From positions 1-64,000 of the forward strand of contig JACKJE010000007.1 of NCBI GenBank assembly GCA_020638135.1: DNA of 64,000 bases, given 5' to 3'. The stretch comes from Methylobacteriaceae bacterium (lineage in GTDB: Bacteria; Pseudomonadota; Alphaproteobacteria; Rhizobiales; Beijerinckiaceae). Position 1 is the stretch's first letter, and every line of letters begins with the position of its first letter. Positions 42,177 to 51,438 of the stretch are shown piece by piece. Below the pieces are notes generated by a model. It was not told where the DNA came from. It ran no database searches and worked only from the letters and a program-made list of their open reading frames with translations. The translations under genes were made by a program, and so were the position numbers.

Positions 42177-42812
42177 TACGCTTTTTCACTGGATTTTCCC
42201 GGGCACGGCGGATCAGACGGGCCGCTGCTGTCGTCCATCGAGGACATGGCGGACTGGGTCGCGCGCGCGCTCGATCATCTCGGCGTGAAACAGGCGGCGG
42301 TCGTCGGCCACAGCATGGGCGCGCTATCAGCCATTTCCTTCGCCGCGCGGCATCCCGACAAAGCACGCGCGCTCGGCCTCGTCGGCGCGGCGCTCGCCAT
42401 GCCCGTGTCGAAGGATCTGCTCGGCGCGGCGGCGAGCGACCATCACGACGCGATCGACATGGTCAATCTCTGGGGCCACGGTTTTCACGCGGGGATCGGC
42501 GGCTGCGAATGGCCGGGCGTGTGGATGACGGGCGCGAGCGAAGACCTGCTGGAGCGCGCCGACAAGGGCGTGCTGTCGAACGATCTTGCCGCCTGCAACG
42601 CGCATCAGGCCGTGGCGGAGAACGCCGCGAAGATTTCCTGTCCCGCGCTGGTCGTGCAGGGCTCGCGCGACATGATGACGCCGCTCAAAGGCGCGCGCGC
42701 GCTGGCGGCCGCGATGCCGAAGGGTTCGATCCAGATCGTGCAGGGGGCGGGGCACATGGTGATGATCGAGCGCGCGACCGAGACGCTGGAGGCGCTGGCG
42801 AGCGCGATGTGA
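42177..42812 (+). pseudogene. Alpha/beta hydrolase lacking its N-terminus
   Basis: The frame enters in mid-domain at YAFSLDFPGHGGSDGP. The nucleophile elbow VVGHSMGALSAISFAARHP, the acid SRDMMTPLKGARALA and the catalytic His in GAGHMVMIERATETL are all present. The first strand pair with the oxyanion HG motif, about 45 residues, is missing; its place is taken by the end of the CRISPR array. The gene is therefore broken at the CRISPR boundary. Composition is more GC-rich than the array. It converges on the acyl-CoA ligase gene. Confidence 0.75.
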
Positions 42813-42825
42813 GACTGCCGCCCTA

Positions 42826-42959
42826 CCTCCCCGCTCGCGGGGAGGCCGCATTGCGCAGCAATGCGGGTGGGGTCTGCCGGGCGTTGTCGGCACTGCGGCC
42901 AATGCCCGGCGCTCCCCACCCGTCGCCTGCGGCGACACCCTCCCCGCGAGCGGGGAGGG
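42826..42959. repeat. REP-like palindromic element between convergent genes
   Basis: CCTCCCCGCTCGCGGGGAGG (42826-42845) and CCTCCCCGCGAGCGGGGAGG (42939-42958) are palindromes of one type. They enclose a segment whose halves are also inverted (GGTGGGGTCTGCC / GCTCCCCACC). Such elements are common between chromosomal genes of Hyphomicrobiales and may also act as a bidirectional terminator. Confidence 0.6.
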
Positions 42960-42969
42960 AGGAGCGCCC

Positions 42970-44652
42970 CTACTTCGCGGTTTCCTTCAGCGCCTCGTCG
43001 CGCAATTCACGGCGCAGGATCTTGCCGACATTGGTCTTCGGCAGGGTCTGGCGGAATTCGATGACGCGCGGGCGCTTGTAGCCCGCGAGATTGTGCTCCG
43101 CGAATTTCGCCAGCTCTTCCTTGCTCACCGGCTTCTTCGGCACGACATAGAGCGCGACCTTCTCGCCGGAATTGGAATCCGGCAGGCCGACGACCGCGCA
43201 TTCCAGCACGTCCGGGTGCTCGGCCATCGCCGCCTCGACCTCGTTGGGATAGACGTTGAAGCCGGAGACGAGGATCATGTCCTTCTTGCGGTCGACGATG
43301 CGCAGATAGCCGTCGTCGTCCATCGTGCCGATGTCGCCGGAGCGGAAGAAATTGTCCGCCGTCATCACCTTGGCCGTCTCGTCCGGACGGTTCCAGTAGC
43401 CCGACATGTTCATCGGCGCGCGGATGGCGATCTCGCCGGGTTCGCCGTGCTTCACCTCATTGCCGTCGTCGTCGAGAATCTTGATCTCGACGCCGGGCAT
43501 GGGCAGGCCGATCGTGCCGGTGAACTTGTCCGAATCCGCGCGATTGCAGGTGACGCCCGAGCAGGTTTCCGACAGGCCGTAGCCCTCGATGATCGGGCAG
43601 CCGGTGATGGCGAACCATTTCTTCGCCACCGCCTCCTGCACCGCCATGCCGCCGCCGTTGGAAACGGCGAGGCCGGAGAAGTCGAGCTTGGCGAATTCGG
43701 GATTGTTGACGAGGCCGTTGAACAAAGTGTTGACCGCCGGGAAGGTGTTGAAGCGGTACTTGCCCATCTCCTTGATCAGTCCGGGCAGGTCGCGCGGATT
43801 GGGAATGAGCACGCACAGGCCGCCGAGCCGCATGGCGAGGAAGGCCACGGAAACCAGCGCGAAGACGTGATAGAGCGGCAGCGCGCAGATCGAGACGATC
43901 TGGCCCTTGATCTTTCCCGTAGACATGGCCGGCTGCAGCCAGGCCTCCGACGCCAGCACCGCCGCGAGCAGCGCGCCATGCGTCAGCACCGCGCCCTTGG
44001 AGACGCCGGTCGTGCCGCCCGTATATTGCAGGATGGCGACGTCCTCGCGCTTCATCGCGGGCGCGGAGAACGGCTTGCCCGCGCCCTGCGCGAGCGCCGC
44101 CTTGAAGGTGACGTGGCCGGGCAGCGACCAGGCCGGCACCATCTTGCGACGCACGACGAAATTGACGATCGCGCCTTTGGGGAAACCGAGCATGTCGCCC
44201 ATGCTGGCGACGATGATGTGCTTCACCTGCGTCTTCGGCAGGGCCTCCTGCAGCACGGAAGCGAAATTCTCGAGCACGACGATCGCCGTCGAGCCGGAAT
44301 CCTTGAGCTGGTGCTCGAGCTCGCGCGGCGTGTAGAGCGGATTGACGTTGACCGCGATGAAGCCGGCGCGCAAGACGGCTGCGAGCGCCACCGGATATTG
44401 CAGCACGTTCGGCATCATGATGGCGACGCGGTCGCCCTGCTTCAGGCCGCGGCCTTGCAGATAGGCGCCGAAATCGCGCGACATGCGGTCGATGTCGCCG
44501 AAGGTGATGGCCTTGTCCATGCAGACATAGGCCTTGTCGTTCGCGTATTTCTTGAAACTGTCCTCGAACAGCGCCGCGAGCGACGCATAGGCGCTCGTAT
44601 CGACGTCGGCCGGCACGTTCGGCGGATAGCTCTTCAACCAGATCTTGTCCAT
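42970..44652 (-). CDS. fadD: Long-chain fatty acid-CoA ligase
   Basis: 560 residues; GGAGG precedes ATG 44652. The AMP-binding P-loop is YTGGTTGVSKGAVLTH. EGYGLSET is motif A5, and SGDIGTMDDDGYLRIVDRKKDMILVSGFNVYPNEVE spans the A7-A8 hinge. KTNVGKILRRELRD at the end holds the catalytic Lys. It forms acyl-AMP and then acyl-CoA from free fatty acids, in the cytoplasm or at the inner membrane. It lies 80 bp downstream of a DUF35/thiolase pair in the same direction, suggesting one lipid-catabolic unit. The genes look like chromosomal cargo on this replicon. Confidence 0.93.
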   Translation of the reverse strand: MDKIWLKSYPPNVPADVDTSAYASLAALFEDSFKKYANDKAYVCMDKAITFGDIDRMSRDFGAYLQGRGLKQGDRVAIMMPNVLQYPVALAAVLRAGFIAVNVNPLYTPRELEHQLKDSGSTAIVVLENFASVLQEALPKTQVKHIIVASMGDMLGFPKGAIVNFVVRRKMVPAWSLPGHVTFKAALAQGAGKPFSAPAMKREDVAILQYTGGTTGVSKGAVLTHGALLAAVLASEAWLQPAMSTGKIKGQIVSICALPLYHVFALVSVAFLAMRLGGLCVLIPNPRDLPGLIKEMGKYRFNTFPAVNTLFNGLVNNPEFAKLDFSGLAVSNGGGMAVQEAVAKKWFAITGCPIIEGYGLSETCSGVTCNRADSDKFTGTIGLPMPGVEIKILDDDGNEVKHGEPGEIAIRAPMNMSGYWNRPDETAKVMTADNFFRSGDIGTMDDDGYLRIVDRKKDMILVSGFNVYPNEVEAAMAEHPDVLECAVVGLPDSNSGEKVALYVVPKKPVSKEELAKFAEHNLAGYKRPRVIEFRQTLPKTNVGKILRRELRDEALKETAK

Positions 44653-44732
44653 GTTCCCTCCTCGCGGCTCTTGGGCGACCGCATATGGTTTACCTATAGA
44701 CAGATATCGGGCGCTTGTCTTGCAACTCCAGA

Positions 44733-45125
44733 CTATCCCGTGGGCGTGAACATCGGGACATTCTGTCCGTTCTCGGCCGGCTTGAACGCGACCTTGACGC
44801 GCTGGCCGATGCGCAGCGAATCGAAATCGCAATCGACGAGATTGCTCATCATCGTCGGCCCCGCATCGAGCCTGACGAAGGCGATAGCGTAGGGAACGGG
44901 CGCGCGCCGCATGACGGAGAAGGAATAGATTTCTCCCTCGCCGTTCGTTTCCGTCCATTCCGTCTCGCCGAAGCAGAAGGGACAGAGCGCGCGCGGATAG
45001 AAATGCGGCTCGCCGCAGGCAAGGCATGTCTTGACCAGCAGTTTGCCGGCGCTGGCGGCGTCCCAATAGGTCTGCGTCTCGACATTGGCGACGGGCGCGA
45101 AAATCTTGCGTTGGTTCGTCATCAT
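44733..45125 (-). CDS. DUF35 OB-fold acyl-CoA-associated zinc-ribbon protein
   Basis: 130 residues. Zinc ribbon CLACGEPHFYPRALCPFC (two CxxC pairs) near residues 33-51, followed by an OB-fold (GEGEIYSFSVMRRAPVPYAIAFVRLDAGPTMMSNLVDCDFDSLRIGQRVKVAF). Its start overlaps the thiolase-like gene (ATGA). DUF35 proteins bind thiolase-like partners and acyl-CoA; in steroid side-chain degradation (ChsH2 with Ltp2) the pair forms an aldolase. Confidence 0.9.
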   Translation of the reverse strand: MMTNQRKIFAPVANVETQTYWDAASAGKLLVKTCLACGEPHFYPRALCPFCFGETEWTETNGEGEIYSFSVMRRAPVPYAIAFVRLDAGPTMMSNLVDCDFDSLRIGQRVKVAFKPAENGQNVPMFTPTG

Positions 45126-46291
45126 GCGCGCTCCATCACGAGGACGGCCGCGCCGTGGCGCGTGCCGAGCGAACCGCCGGTGCCCGAGGCGACGGCGAGA
45201 TCGCAATTCTTCACCTGCACAGCCGGATGCGCCTCGCCGCGCAACTGCCGCACAGCTTCCAGCACTTTCGTCAGGCCGCCGCGATTGGCGGGATGATTGG
45301 AGCAAAGCCCGCCGCCATCGGTATTGAACGGCAGCCTGCCGACGCCGGAGATGAGATTGCCGTCCGCGACGAACCGGCCGCCCTGTCCTTTTTCGCAGAA
45401 CCCCAGATCCTCGATCTGCTTGAGCACGGTGATGGTGAAGCTGTCGTAGAAGGAGGCGTATTTCATGTCGGCCGGCTTCACGCCAGCTTCCTCCCAGGCG
45501 CGGCGGCCGGCCGCCTCGATACCGGTGTAGGAGAGATCGATGCGCCCGCCGTCGGTGTGCTTGGGCTGCTCGCCCGCGCCGAGCACGTTGACGACAGGCT
45601 TCTTCAGGCTTTTCGCGATCTCCGGCCGCGTGACGATGATCGCGCCGCCGCCGTCGGTGATGACGCAGCAGTCGAGCCGATGCAGGGGGTCGGCGACGAG
45701 CGGCGAGTTCACCACCTCTTCCACCGTCACGACATTGCGCAGCAGCGCATGCGGATTGTGCTGCGCGTGATGGGAGGCCGCGACCTTGATCCACGCGAGC
45801 TGCTCGCTGGTCGTGCCCCAGTCGTGCATGTGGCGCATCGCCACCATCGCGTACATGTTGGCGATCGTCGGCGCATAGGGCTGCTCGAATTGCGCGTCGG
45901 GCACGGCCGGCGGCACGATGCGCGGCGCGGTGCCGGTCGCCATGCCCTCCGAGCGCGGCTTGCCGGCGAGCGTGACGAGCGCGACGTTGCATTTTCCCAT
46001 CGCGATGGCCTCGGCGGCATGCGCGACATGCAGCAGGTAGGACGAGCCGCCGACGTCGGTCGAATCGACGTGGCGCGGCTTCAGGCCGAGATAGTCGACC
46101 ATGGAGATCGGCCCCATGCCCGGCGCGTCGCCCGCGCAGAAATAGCCGTCGACGTCGTCCTTGGAGAGGCCGGCGTCGGCGAGCGCGCCTTTCGCGACCT
46201 CGGCGTGCAACTGGGCGAGCGACTTGTCCGGCGCGCGCCTTGTGGGATGTTCGTATATGCCGGCGATGCAGGCCGCCCTCTTGATGCTCAT
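45122..46291 (-). CDS. Thiolase-like (SCP-x/Ltp2-type) acyl-CoA enzyme
   Basis: 389 residues, start MSIKRAACIAGIYEHPTRR. Thiolase fold landmarks: YLGLKPRHVDSTDVGGSSYLLHVAHAAEAIAMGKCNVALV at the nucleophile elbow, DCCVITDGGGAIIVTRPE, YASFYDSFTITVLKQIEDLGFCEKG, and VASGTGGSLGTRHGAAVLVME. The first catalytic Cys is replaced by the VGGSS sequence, and HGAAV retains the late His. That is the profile of thiolase relatives that pair with DUF35, such as Ltp2-type aldolases, rather than true beta-ketothiolases. The partner DUF35 gene overlaps it. Substrate unknown. Confidence 0.88.
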   Translation of the reverse strand: MSIKRAACIAGIYEHPTRRAPDKSLAQLHAEVAKGALADAGLSKDDVDGYFCAGDAPGMGPISMVDYLGLKPRHVDSTDVGGSSYLLHVAHAAEAIAMGKCNVALVTLAGKPRSEGMATGTAPRIVPPAVPDAQFEQPYAPTIANMYAMVAMRHMHDWGTTSEQLAWIKVAASHHAQHNPHALLRNVVTVEEVVNSPLVADPLHRLDCCVITDGGGAIIVTRPEIAKSLKKPVVNVLGAGEQPKHTDGGRIDLSYTGIEAAGRRAWEEAGVKPADMKYASFYDSFTITVLKQIEDLGFCEKGQGGRFVADGNLISGVGRLPFNTDGGGLCSNHPANRGGLTKVLEAVRQLRGEAHPAVQVKNCDLAVASGTGGSLGTRHGAAVLVMERA

Positions 46292-46458
46292 TCGGCTCTT
46301 TCCGTTTCTTCCCTGTCGCGCGATTGCGTGCGATCCTAGAGACGGGCGGCGGGGCCGCCAATGCGCGGGCGCGCACGAATGATATGCGGGAGGCGCAGAT
46401 GAACAAGGCGCGCGACAACAAGACTCGCGATAGCAAGGCGCTCGGCGGACTGAACCTG

Positions 46459-48121
46459 CATTCCCCAAGTGGCGTGGCGTTTGAGGTGAAGATCGCCTGT
46501 ATCCGAGCGCTAGACAAGGATTTTCTGCCGCAAGCGGCACCTGCGGTCGCGCAGACTGCTGGATCTGGACGGATCAGACCGCGAAGCCGCTGTTTCCTTG
46601 CCCAGGGGCGGCGTTTTTCAGCGCAGCGGACAGATCTGTCCAGCCGCTTTCGTTCAGTTTGAGCGTGGATCGCGATCATGCGCATAGCGGTGGCGCTCGC
46701 AATCGGCGGATAGCGGCGAGGATGGCGCGTACCATCGTGCCGGTGACAGCGACCTCGGCCAGCTGGAAGGTGATGGTGCGGGCGTGACGGACCACACGTG
46801 CCCCGATCTTGATCAGCTTCAGTTGCAGGCTGGTCAACGACCAGTCGGCCATGGCCTCGGGCAGCTCGATGCAGCGCAAGAAGGTGGCCAGGTTGTACGC
46901 CAGGGCGTGCAGTTGCAGCCGCACCTCATTGTCGCGGAACTTCCGGCACGACAGCCGCGTCCAGCGAAAGGCGTATTTGCCCTCTTTGATGTGCTGCTCG
47001 GCGGTGCCGCGCTGGTTGTAGAACCGCACCACCCAGTCCGGCTCCATCGGCAGGTTGGTGACGATGAAGCCGACACGCGGGAACAGTTCGCCCGGATGCC
47101 ATTCGATCTTGGCGATCACCCGGCGTTCCTTGTCCCAGGACGCCGCCTGATACTCGAATTCCTCGAAGAACCGCTTGACCTTGGTCAGTGACGGCCGCCC
47201 GACAGGGCGCGTTAGCCGATGCGCGATCTTGTCCTTGAGGACCGCGTTTGCGGGCAGCCGGATGGCGTAGAAGAACCGCGCTTCTTCCAATCGCTCATAG
47301 ATCGCCGGGATCGCGTAGGCAGCATCGGCCCGGAAGAACCTGCCACCAAGGTCGCGCTCCGCGTAGCGCGCAATGACGGGGTCGAGAACATCACGCCAGC
47401 CATCGGCGCTGTGGACGTTGCCATGGCGCAGGGCGCAGCGTTCCAGCATCCCGAACTGGTTGAACAGAAAGTTGGGGTGATAGCAGCTACAGTCGAAATG
47501 GCCATTCCAGGCGGACCCTTCCTGGTCGCCATGGGTCGGGCTGACCGAGCTGTCCATGTCCAGAACGATGTACTTCAGCCCGTTACGGTCATGGAACCGG
47601 TCGATCCATTGCCCGTTCAGGTCGGCCAGCGCGGCACGGTTCCCGGCCAGAGCCAGCGTCTCGGTCTCGAACCGTCCCATCTGCGATGCCGAGGCCGCTT
47701 GTGCATCGACCGCTCTGCCGCCGACAACTTGGCGCATGACCGGATCGCAGGCGAGACGGTTGGCGTCGTTGACATCCTCGTATCCGGCCAGCCGCCCAAA
47801 GACTGATTGCCGGAACAGGCCGTCGAGCCGATGGACCGTGTTCTTGCCAGAGCGAGTATCGCGCAGCGCCGCTGACGCCAAATCGGACAACCCGAGCGCG
47901 TCATCAAGCTCGCGCATCACCAGAAGGCCGCCGTCGGAACTGAGCTGCGTGCCGCGAAATTCCAGCCGCACGCGAGGGTCGAAATCCACCCGATCTGCCC
48001 GTTGCAAGCCCGCACCCTCTGGGTGATCCATGAAACGCGCCCCTCGCAGCCTTCAACACCATGTTTTATATAGGAAATATAATGGTCAGGACAGCGAAAT
48101 CAGCGCCTTACTTGGGAAATG
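46459..48121. mobile_element. IS1380-family insertion sequence
   Basis: The transposase at 46676-48031 is bracketed by imperfect inverted repeats, CATTCCCCAAGTGGCG (from 46459) and, reversed, CATTTCCCAAGTAAGGCG (ending 48121). The unit is about 1.66 kb, the usual IS1380 size. I could not identify a 4-bp target duplication, so the last few bases at each end are uncertain. Confidence 0.65.
46676..48031 (-). CDS. IS1380-family transposase
   Basis: 451 residues, complete. Recognisable blocks: GTQLSSDGGLLVMRELDDALGL and DDPVMR-like CDPVMRQVVG near the N-terminus, YIVLDMDSSVSPTHGDQEGSAWNGHFDCSCYHP (first catalytic Asp), GRFFRADAAYAIPAIYERLEE (second Asp), and VVRFYNQRGTAEQHIKEGKYAFRWTRLSCRKF (the YNRRG..E.. 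motif with the Glu). No disruption is visible, so it may be active. Confidence 0.93.
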   Translation of the reverse strand: MDHPEGAGLQRADRVDFDPRVRLEFRGTQLSSDGGLLVMRELDDALGLSDLASAALRDTRSGKNTVHRLDGLFRQSVFGRLAGYEDVNDANRLACDPVMRQVVGGRAVDAQAASASQMGRFETETLALAGNRAALADLNGQWIDRFHDRNGLKYIVLDMDSSVSPTHGDQEGSAWNGHFDCSCYHPNFLFNQFGMLERCALRHGNVHSADGWRDVLDPVIARYAERDLGGRFFRADAAYAIPAIYERLEEARFFYAIRLPANAVLKDKIAHRLTRPVGRPSLTKVKRFFEEFEYQAASWDKERRVIAKIEWHPGELFPRVGFIVTNLPMEPDWVVRFYNQRGTAEQHIKEGKYAFRWTRLSCRKFRDNEVRLQLHALAYNLATFLRCIELPEAMADWSLTSLQLKLIKIGARVVRHARTITFQLAEVAVTGTMVRAILAAIRRLRAPPLCA

Positions 48122-48159
48122 TGGGATCAAGACAGTGTTTTGCGGCTGCCTTGCCGTTG

Positions 48160-48168
48160 ACGGAATAA
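48160..48168. promoter_or_regulatory. Recurrent ACGGAATAA motif, site 8
   Basis: Exact match on the plus strand between the IS1380 end and the stop of the gene at 48235. Confidence 0.4.
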
Positions 48169-48234
48169 TTCGCTACTGGTTTGCGACTGAGCCGCATACG
48201 TCATTCATGCGGTTTTGCGAATGGCATAACGTAT

Positions 48235-48696
48235 TCAGTCGTCTTCGGAGTCGTCCTCGAAGTGATGGTGCGGGGGGAAAGCGCGGCCACTTGTTTTCCG
48301 ACCGATGATTTCATCGACCGATACTTCGAAGGGCCGCAGTATGATATGTCGCGCGGCACGTTCGGTCGCAACGCGATAGCTTGAACCGGGAATGAACTGG
48401 CACTCGTCGGCGAATTCCAGTGCGTTTGCAGCTTCGAGGCCGAAACGCCTGGCGCGCAGGATCATCAGGGCCGTTTCTTCGTTGACGTGTTTCAGCGCTT
48501 TGTCGCGCTGACCCTGAGTCTTTTTCAGGAACGCGAGGGCTTGTTCGGCCTCAGTCACGGTCATGGAATAGAGGGCGTCGGATTTGTTCTGTTCGATCGC
48601 CAGAACGAATGGCTTGTATTCACCGTAAATATAATACAGCAACTCGTCGGCGATATCGCCGGCGTTCAGATAGTAATTGGTCAGGTACTTGGCCAT
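48235..48696 (-). CDS. Plasmid hypothetical, related to the N-terminus of the 62293 gene
   Basis: 153 residues, helical and acidic (MAKYLTNYYLNAGDIADELLYYIYGEYKPFVLAIEQN). The middle (MTVTEAEQALAFLKKTQGQRDKALKHVNEETALMILRARRFGLEAANALEFADECQFI) aligns with residues about 45-105 of the zinc-motif protein encoded at 61238-62293 (MTAAEHKEALDFLMAAPHMRSAL...LALRARYIGLLIANTL). The two are probably distant paralogues. Function unknown. Confidence 0.6.
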   Translation of the reverse strand: MAKYLTNYYLNAGDIADELLYYIYGEYKPFVLAIEQNKSDALYSMTVTEAEQALAFLKKTQGQRDKALKHVNEETALMILRARRFGLEAANALEFADECQFIPGSSYRVATERAARHIILRPFEVSVDEIIGRKTSGRAFPPHHHFEDDSEDD

Positions 48697-48942
48697 GACG
48701 AGCTCCTTCGCGGGACTGATTGTTTGGTTGCAGTGCCTCGCCTGCCATGCAGCAGCTCATTCTTCGCGTCGGAGGCCTCGATAAAACGGCGAATTGGGAT
48801 TGGACCCTGATTTTTGGTCGAGAGCGTCGGGGCAGAGGCTGCGCTGGTGCATGTACCGCTGCGGATGTGAGGCTGCAGGCACGGGTCAGCGACCCCAGAA
48901 GCGCCGGTCGTCTCGTGTAGCGATGATTGTGGGATCGACCTG

Positions 48943-49839
48943 TTAGGCGCGTTTGCGCCCGACCCAGGCAGAGAACGTTGCGTTGAGGCCCGCTTCGACG
49001 GAATTTCCGACGATGATATGCGCAGCGTGGATCGACGCTGCGACGGCCTGGTGGTGTTTCAGCGGCACGGGTTCGTCGAGTTCGATAAGCCGGATGAAAC
49101 GCTTCGAGACGCCGGCGTTCGCGGCAAGTTCGTCCTGCGTCCAGTTGAGGAGGGCTCGCGCCGCCCGGAGCTCCGCGCCTTTGAGTGGCGCCATGGGCTG
49201 CGGGTCGATCGGGAGATGCGAGGATTGCGCCAGGGAGGCCGAGAGGTCGTCGAGCCTGCGGCGCAGAGGCGCAATCATGCCCTGAATTTGCGCGGTGAGC
49301 TGCGCCTTCATGTCAGAGAGGATCTTCTGGCCGGTTGCGGCCGTGATCTTGTCGAGAGCATGGTTCTGCTTGAGCTGCGGCATGTCGTCCATGGGGGCTG
49401 TGTTCCGTGGTTGAGCAGTCTGCTGGCGCGCGGGCCGCCTTGGAGCCTTGATCGTAAAATTGTCCGGGACTTCGGAGAACAATCTGTCGCGGCAATATTT
49501 CTCGATTGCCTCGGGCAGATGGTCGGTCGCTTGAACGTCGGAGAGACCGCGAGCGCGGTTCAAGATGGCTTCGGTGCGGCCTGCCTCGAAGCCACGGAAT
49601 CGGTCGCCCTTCACGAACGGATTTGGGCCACCCGGTGTCGCGGTCTCGATTTCGTATCCGGTAACGAAACCGTCGGCGAACGCGCGCAGGCGACTGGTTG
49701 TGGTGTGTGGGGCCCGGATATCCGGATTATTGGCCCGGAGTTCCCGGCGCTTTTCGGCGGCGGCTATCGTAGCTGCCGCTGTGCGCGCGTGACCAGGTGA
49801 TAGGGATTTCATGGGCAGAGCCTGGATAGAAGTTGCCAT
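48943..49839 (-). CDS. Hypothetical protein with C-terminal XRE helix-turn-helix
   Basis: ATG 49839 gives 298 residues. The C-terminal 70 residues are an XRE-like helix-turn-helix: LKGAELRAARALLNWTQDELAANAGVSKRFIRLIELDEPVPLKHHQAVAAS. A coiled-coil-like segment precedes it (MKAQLTAQIQGMIAPLRRRLDDLSASL). The N-terminal half contains FADGFVTGYEIETATPGGPNPFVKGDRFRGFEAGRTEAI, unrecognised. It is the third or later gene of a leftward series (48943-51891) and may be a replicon regulator. Confidence 0.65.
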   Translation of the reverse strand: MATSIQALPMKSLSPGHARTAAATIAAAEKRRELRANNPDIRAPHTTTSRLRAFADGFVTGYEIETATPGGPNPFVKGDRFRGFEAGRTEAILNRARGLSDVQATDHLPEAIEKYCRDRLFSEVPDNFTIKAPRRPARQQTAQPRNTAPMDDMPQLKQNHALDKITAATGQKILSDMKAQLTAQIQGMIAPLRRRLDDLSASLAQSSHLPIDPQPMAPLKGAELRAARALLNWTQDELAANAGVSKRFIRLIELDEPVPLKHHQAVAASIHAAHIIVGNSVEAGLNATFSAWVGRKRA

Positions 49840-49850
49840 GGGGCGGACGC

Positions 49851-50750
49851 CTAGTCTGCTGCTTTGGCGGCTGGCGGACGGCTGGCGGCGTGCGGCGCTG
49901 AAAGCAGAGCGATGAACCGGGCGGATGCCGTTGCGACGGCTTCCTCGATTGCCTGGCGGCAGTTCTCCTCGAGAGCCTCGATCTCGGTCTTGAGCAGGGC
50001 GGCGGCTCGTGCGGCTCGAACGAGGGGACCGGGATCCGCGGGGCCAAAGCTTCGTTCGCGCTCGGCTGCGACCCAATCGACCGGAACCGATAGCGCGTCT
50101 GCAATGGTCTGATCGCTGGCGGAGCCGTCGTAGCCAGCGCGTGCGATTGGATAATGGAGCCGCAGCGCGTCCAGAATGGCGAAATTCTGGTCCAGTGTCG
50201 GCGTGGCCGCCTTCAGGCCAGCATAGCCCGCGACGGCTGGACGTTTTGCCTCTGGTGTCGCGGGTCTTTGCGGCGCGTCCGCTTTGGCGTCGTGGTCTGT
50301 CGCGGTGATCGTTCCGCTTTCAATGACGCGCGTTTTCCGGCCGGGTAGGAACTTCATCGGCGCCGCGATGAGCGGGCTCGCCGCGGCGATCACGGCCGCG
50401 AGGGCGTGGACGTCTTTGATCAGAGGGGCGAGCCATGGATCGGTAATGTCGCCCAAGGACGTGTTGCCGTGTGGCAAAGCGGCCAGGCGGTTTGCGGCGG
50501 TCTTCAGCCAATCTGGGGCGTCGGCGGCATTCGCTCTCGTTTCGCTGACGAACATGGTCGCGAGCGAGCGGCGAACCCCGTAGCCGGAATACGCAAATAT
50601 CTGCGCGGTTTCCGCGATCGACTTGCCTCTCGTCCATCGGCCTGATTTGTAGCCGACGGAGCAGTCGAATATTTTGAGACGTTTCGTGTTCGGCTGGTCC
50701 GCTCGCCAGGCTGCGTAAGCGGTCTGGAAGTCCGAGGGTGCTTTGGACAT
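49851..50750 (-). CDS. Hypothetical protein
   Basis: ATG 50750 gives 299 residues (MSKAPSDFQTAYAAWRADQP). Visible features: SVGYKSGRWTRGKSIAETAQIFAYSGYGVRRSLATMFV near 30-65, and a C-terminal helical region ending in an Ala/Pro-rich tail. No known motif. It lies 11 bp upstream of the XRE-containing gene in the same direction, so the two are likely cotranscribed. Confidence 0.55.
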   Translation of the reverse strand: MSKAPSDFQTAYAAWRADQPNTKRLKIFDCSVGYKSGRWTRGKSIAETAQIFAYSGYGVRRSLATMFVSETRANAADAPDWLKTAANRLAALPHGNTSLGDITDPWLAPLIKDVHALAAVIAAASPLIAAPMKFLPGRKTRVIESGTITATDHDAKADAPQRPATPEAKRPAVAGYAGLKAATPTLDQNFAILDALRLHYPIARAGYDGSASDQTIADALSVPVDWVAAERERSFGPADPGPLVRAARAAALLKTEIEALEENCRQAIEEAVATASARFIALLSAPHAASRPPAAKAAD

Positions 50751-50862
50751 GGAGTTGGATCCTAATTGACCGGATATACAGGCGGCAGAAGGAGACATGG
50801 CTGGAGCAGGGGAAACGAGGTTTGCCCAGCCTGTCATTTGGCGTGAACTGAATTGCAAAGGT

Positions 50863-51399
50863 TCAGGCGACCGTGCCGCCTGCCTTTTTGACGGCGGCCA
50901 TGATCTTCTCGCGGTGGCTTGGCGGCGTCAGGACGATCACCGTCGAATGTGGCTGCTTTCGCTGCCAGGCCTTCGCGGCGTCGACGAGGGAGCGCCGCCT
51001 TTGGCTTTCATCGATGTAGACGCCATGTGAGAAAGTCACGATCGAGGATGCTTTGCCTTCAAGCGGAACGTCGTCATCGAGTAGCTCGCCATCGATGCGA
51101 ATGTCGTCATTGTCGACCGAGAATTGGTCAGGCAGCGTCTTTGTGAATGCGGTCCATTCCGGCATCGTCATGGTGACCGACGGCGGAAGGTGCTTCCAAT
51201 TGTCGAGTGGGATGCCAGAGATACGCTTTTCGATGTGCTTGTAGATCGAGTTGTCCTCGCTATAGACATTCCCTGTTGCGTCGATCTTTGTGCCAAATTT
51301 CTCCATCTTTACAGCGAAGATGGAAAAGTTGATCTGCCGGATGGTGGTAGCGCTCCATCCCTGCTCTATTGCGTAGCGAGGCATTACAAAAGCTTTCAT
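50863..51399 (-). CDS. Hypothetical protein
   Basis: ATG 51399 follows GGAG and gives 178 residues (MKAFVMPRYAIEQGWSATTI). A long polar segment is followed by a Rossmann-like end (SIVTFSHGVYIDESQRRRSLVDAAKAWQRKQPHSTVIVLTPPSHREKIMAAVKKAGGTVA). Function unknown. Confidence 0.55.
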   Translation of the reverse strand: MKAFVMPRYAIEQGWSATTIRQINFSIFAVKMEKFGTKIDATGNVYSEDNSIYKHIEKRISGIPLDNWKHLPPSVTMTMPEWTAFTKTLPDQFSVDNDDIRIDGELLDDDVPLEGKASSIVTFSHGVYIDESQRRRSLVDAAKAWQRKQPHSTVIVLTPPSHREKIMAAVKKAGGTVA

Positions 51400-51438
51400 C
51401 GTCTTTTCTCCGTCGCGGTGGCGGGCGATCATTGTTTT

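Noticed and set aside
43093..44892. 599-residue plus-strand open frame
   Set aside because: It is a shadow of the acyl-CoA ligase gene on the other strand, which has all family motifs; the shadow has none.
45155..46339. 394-residue plus-strand frame
   Set aside because: Shadow of the thiolase-like gene.
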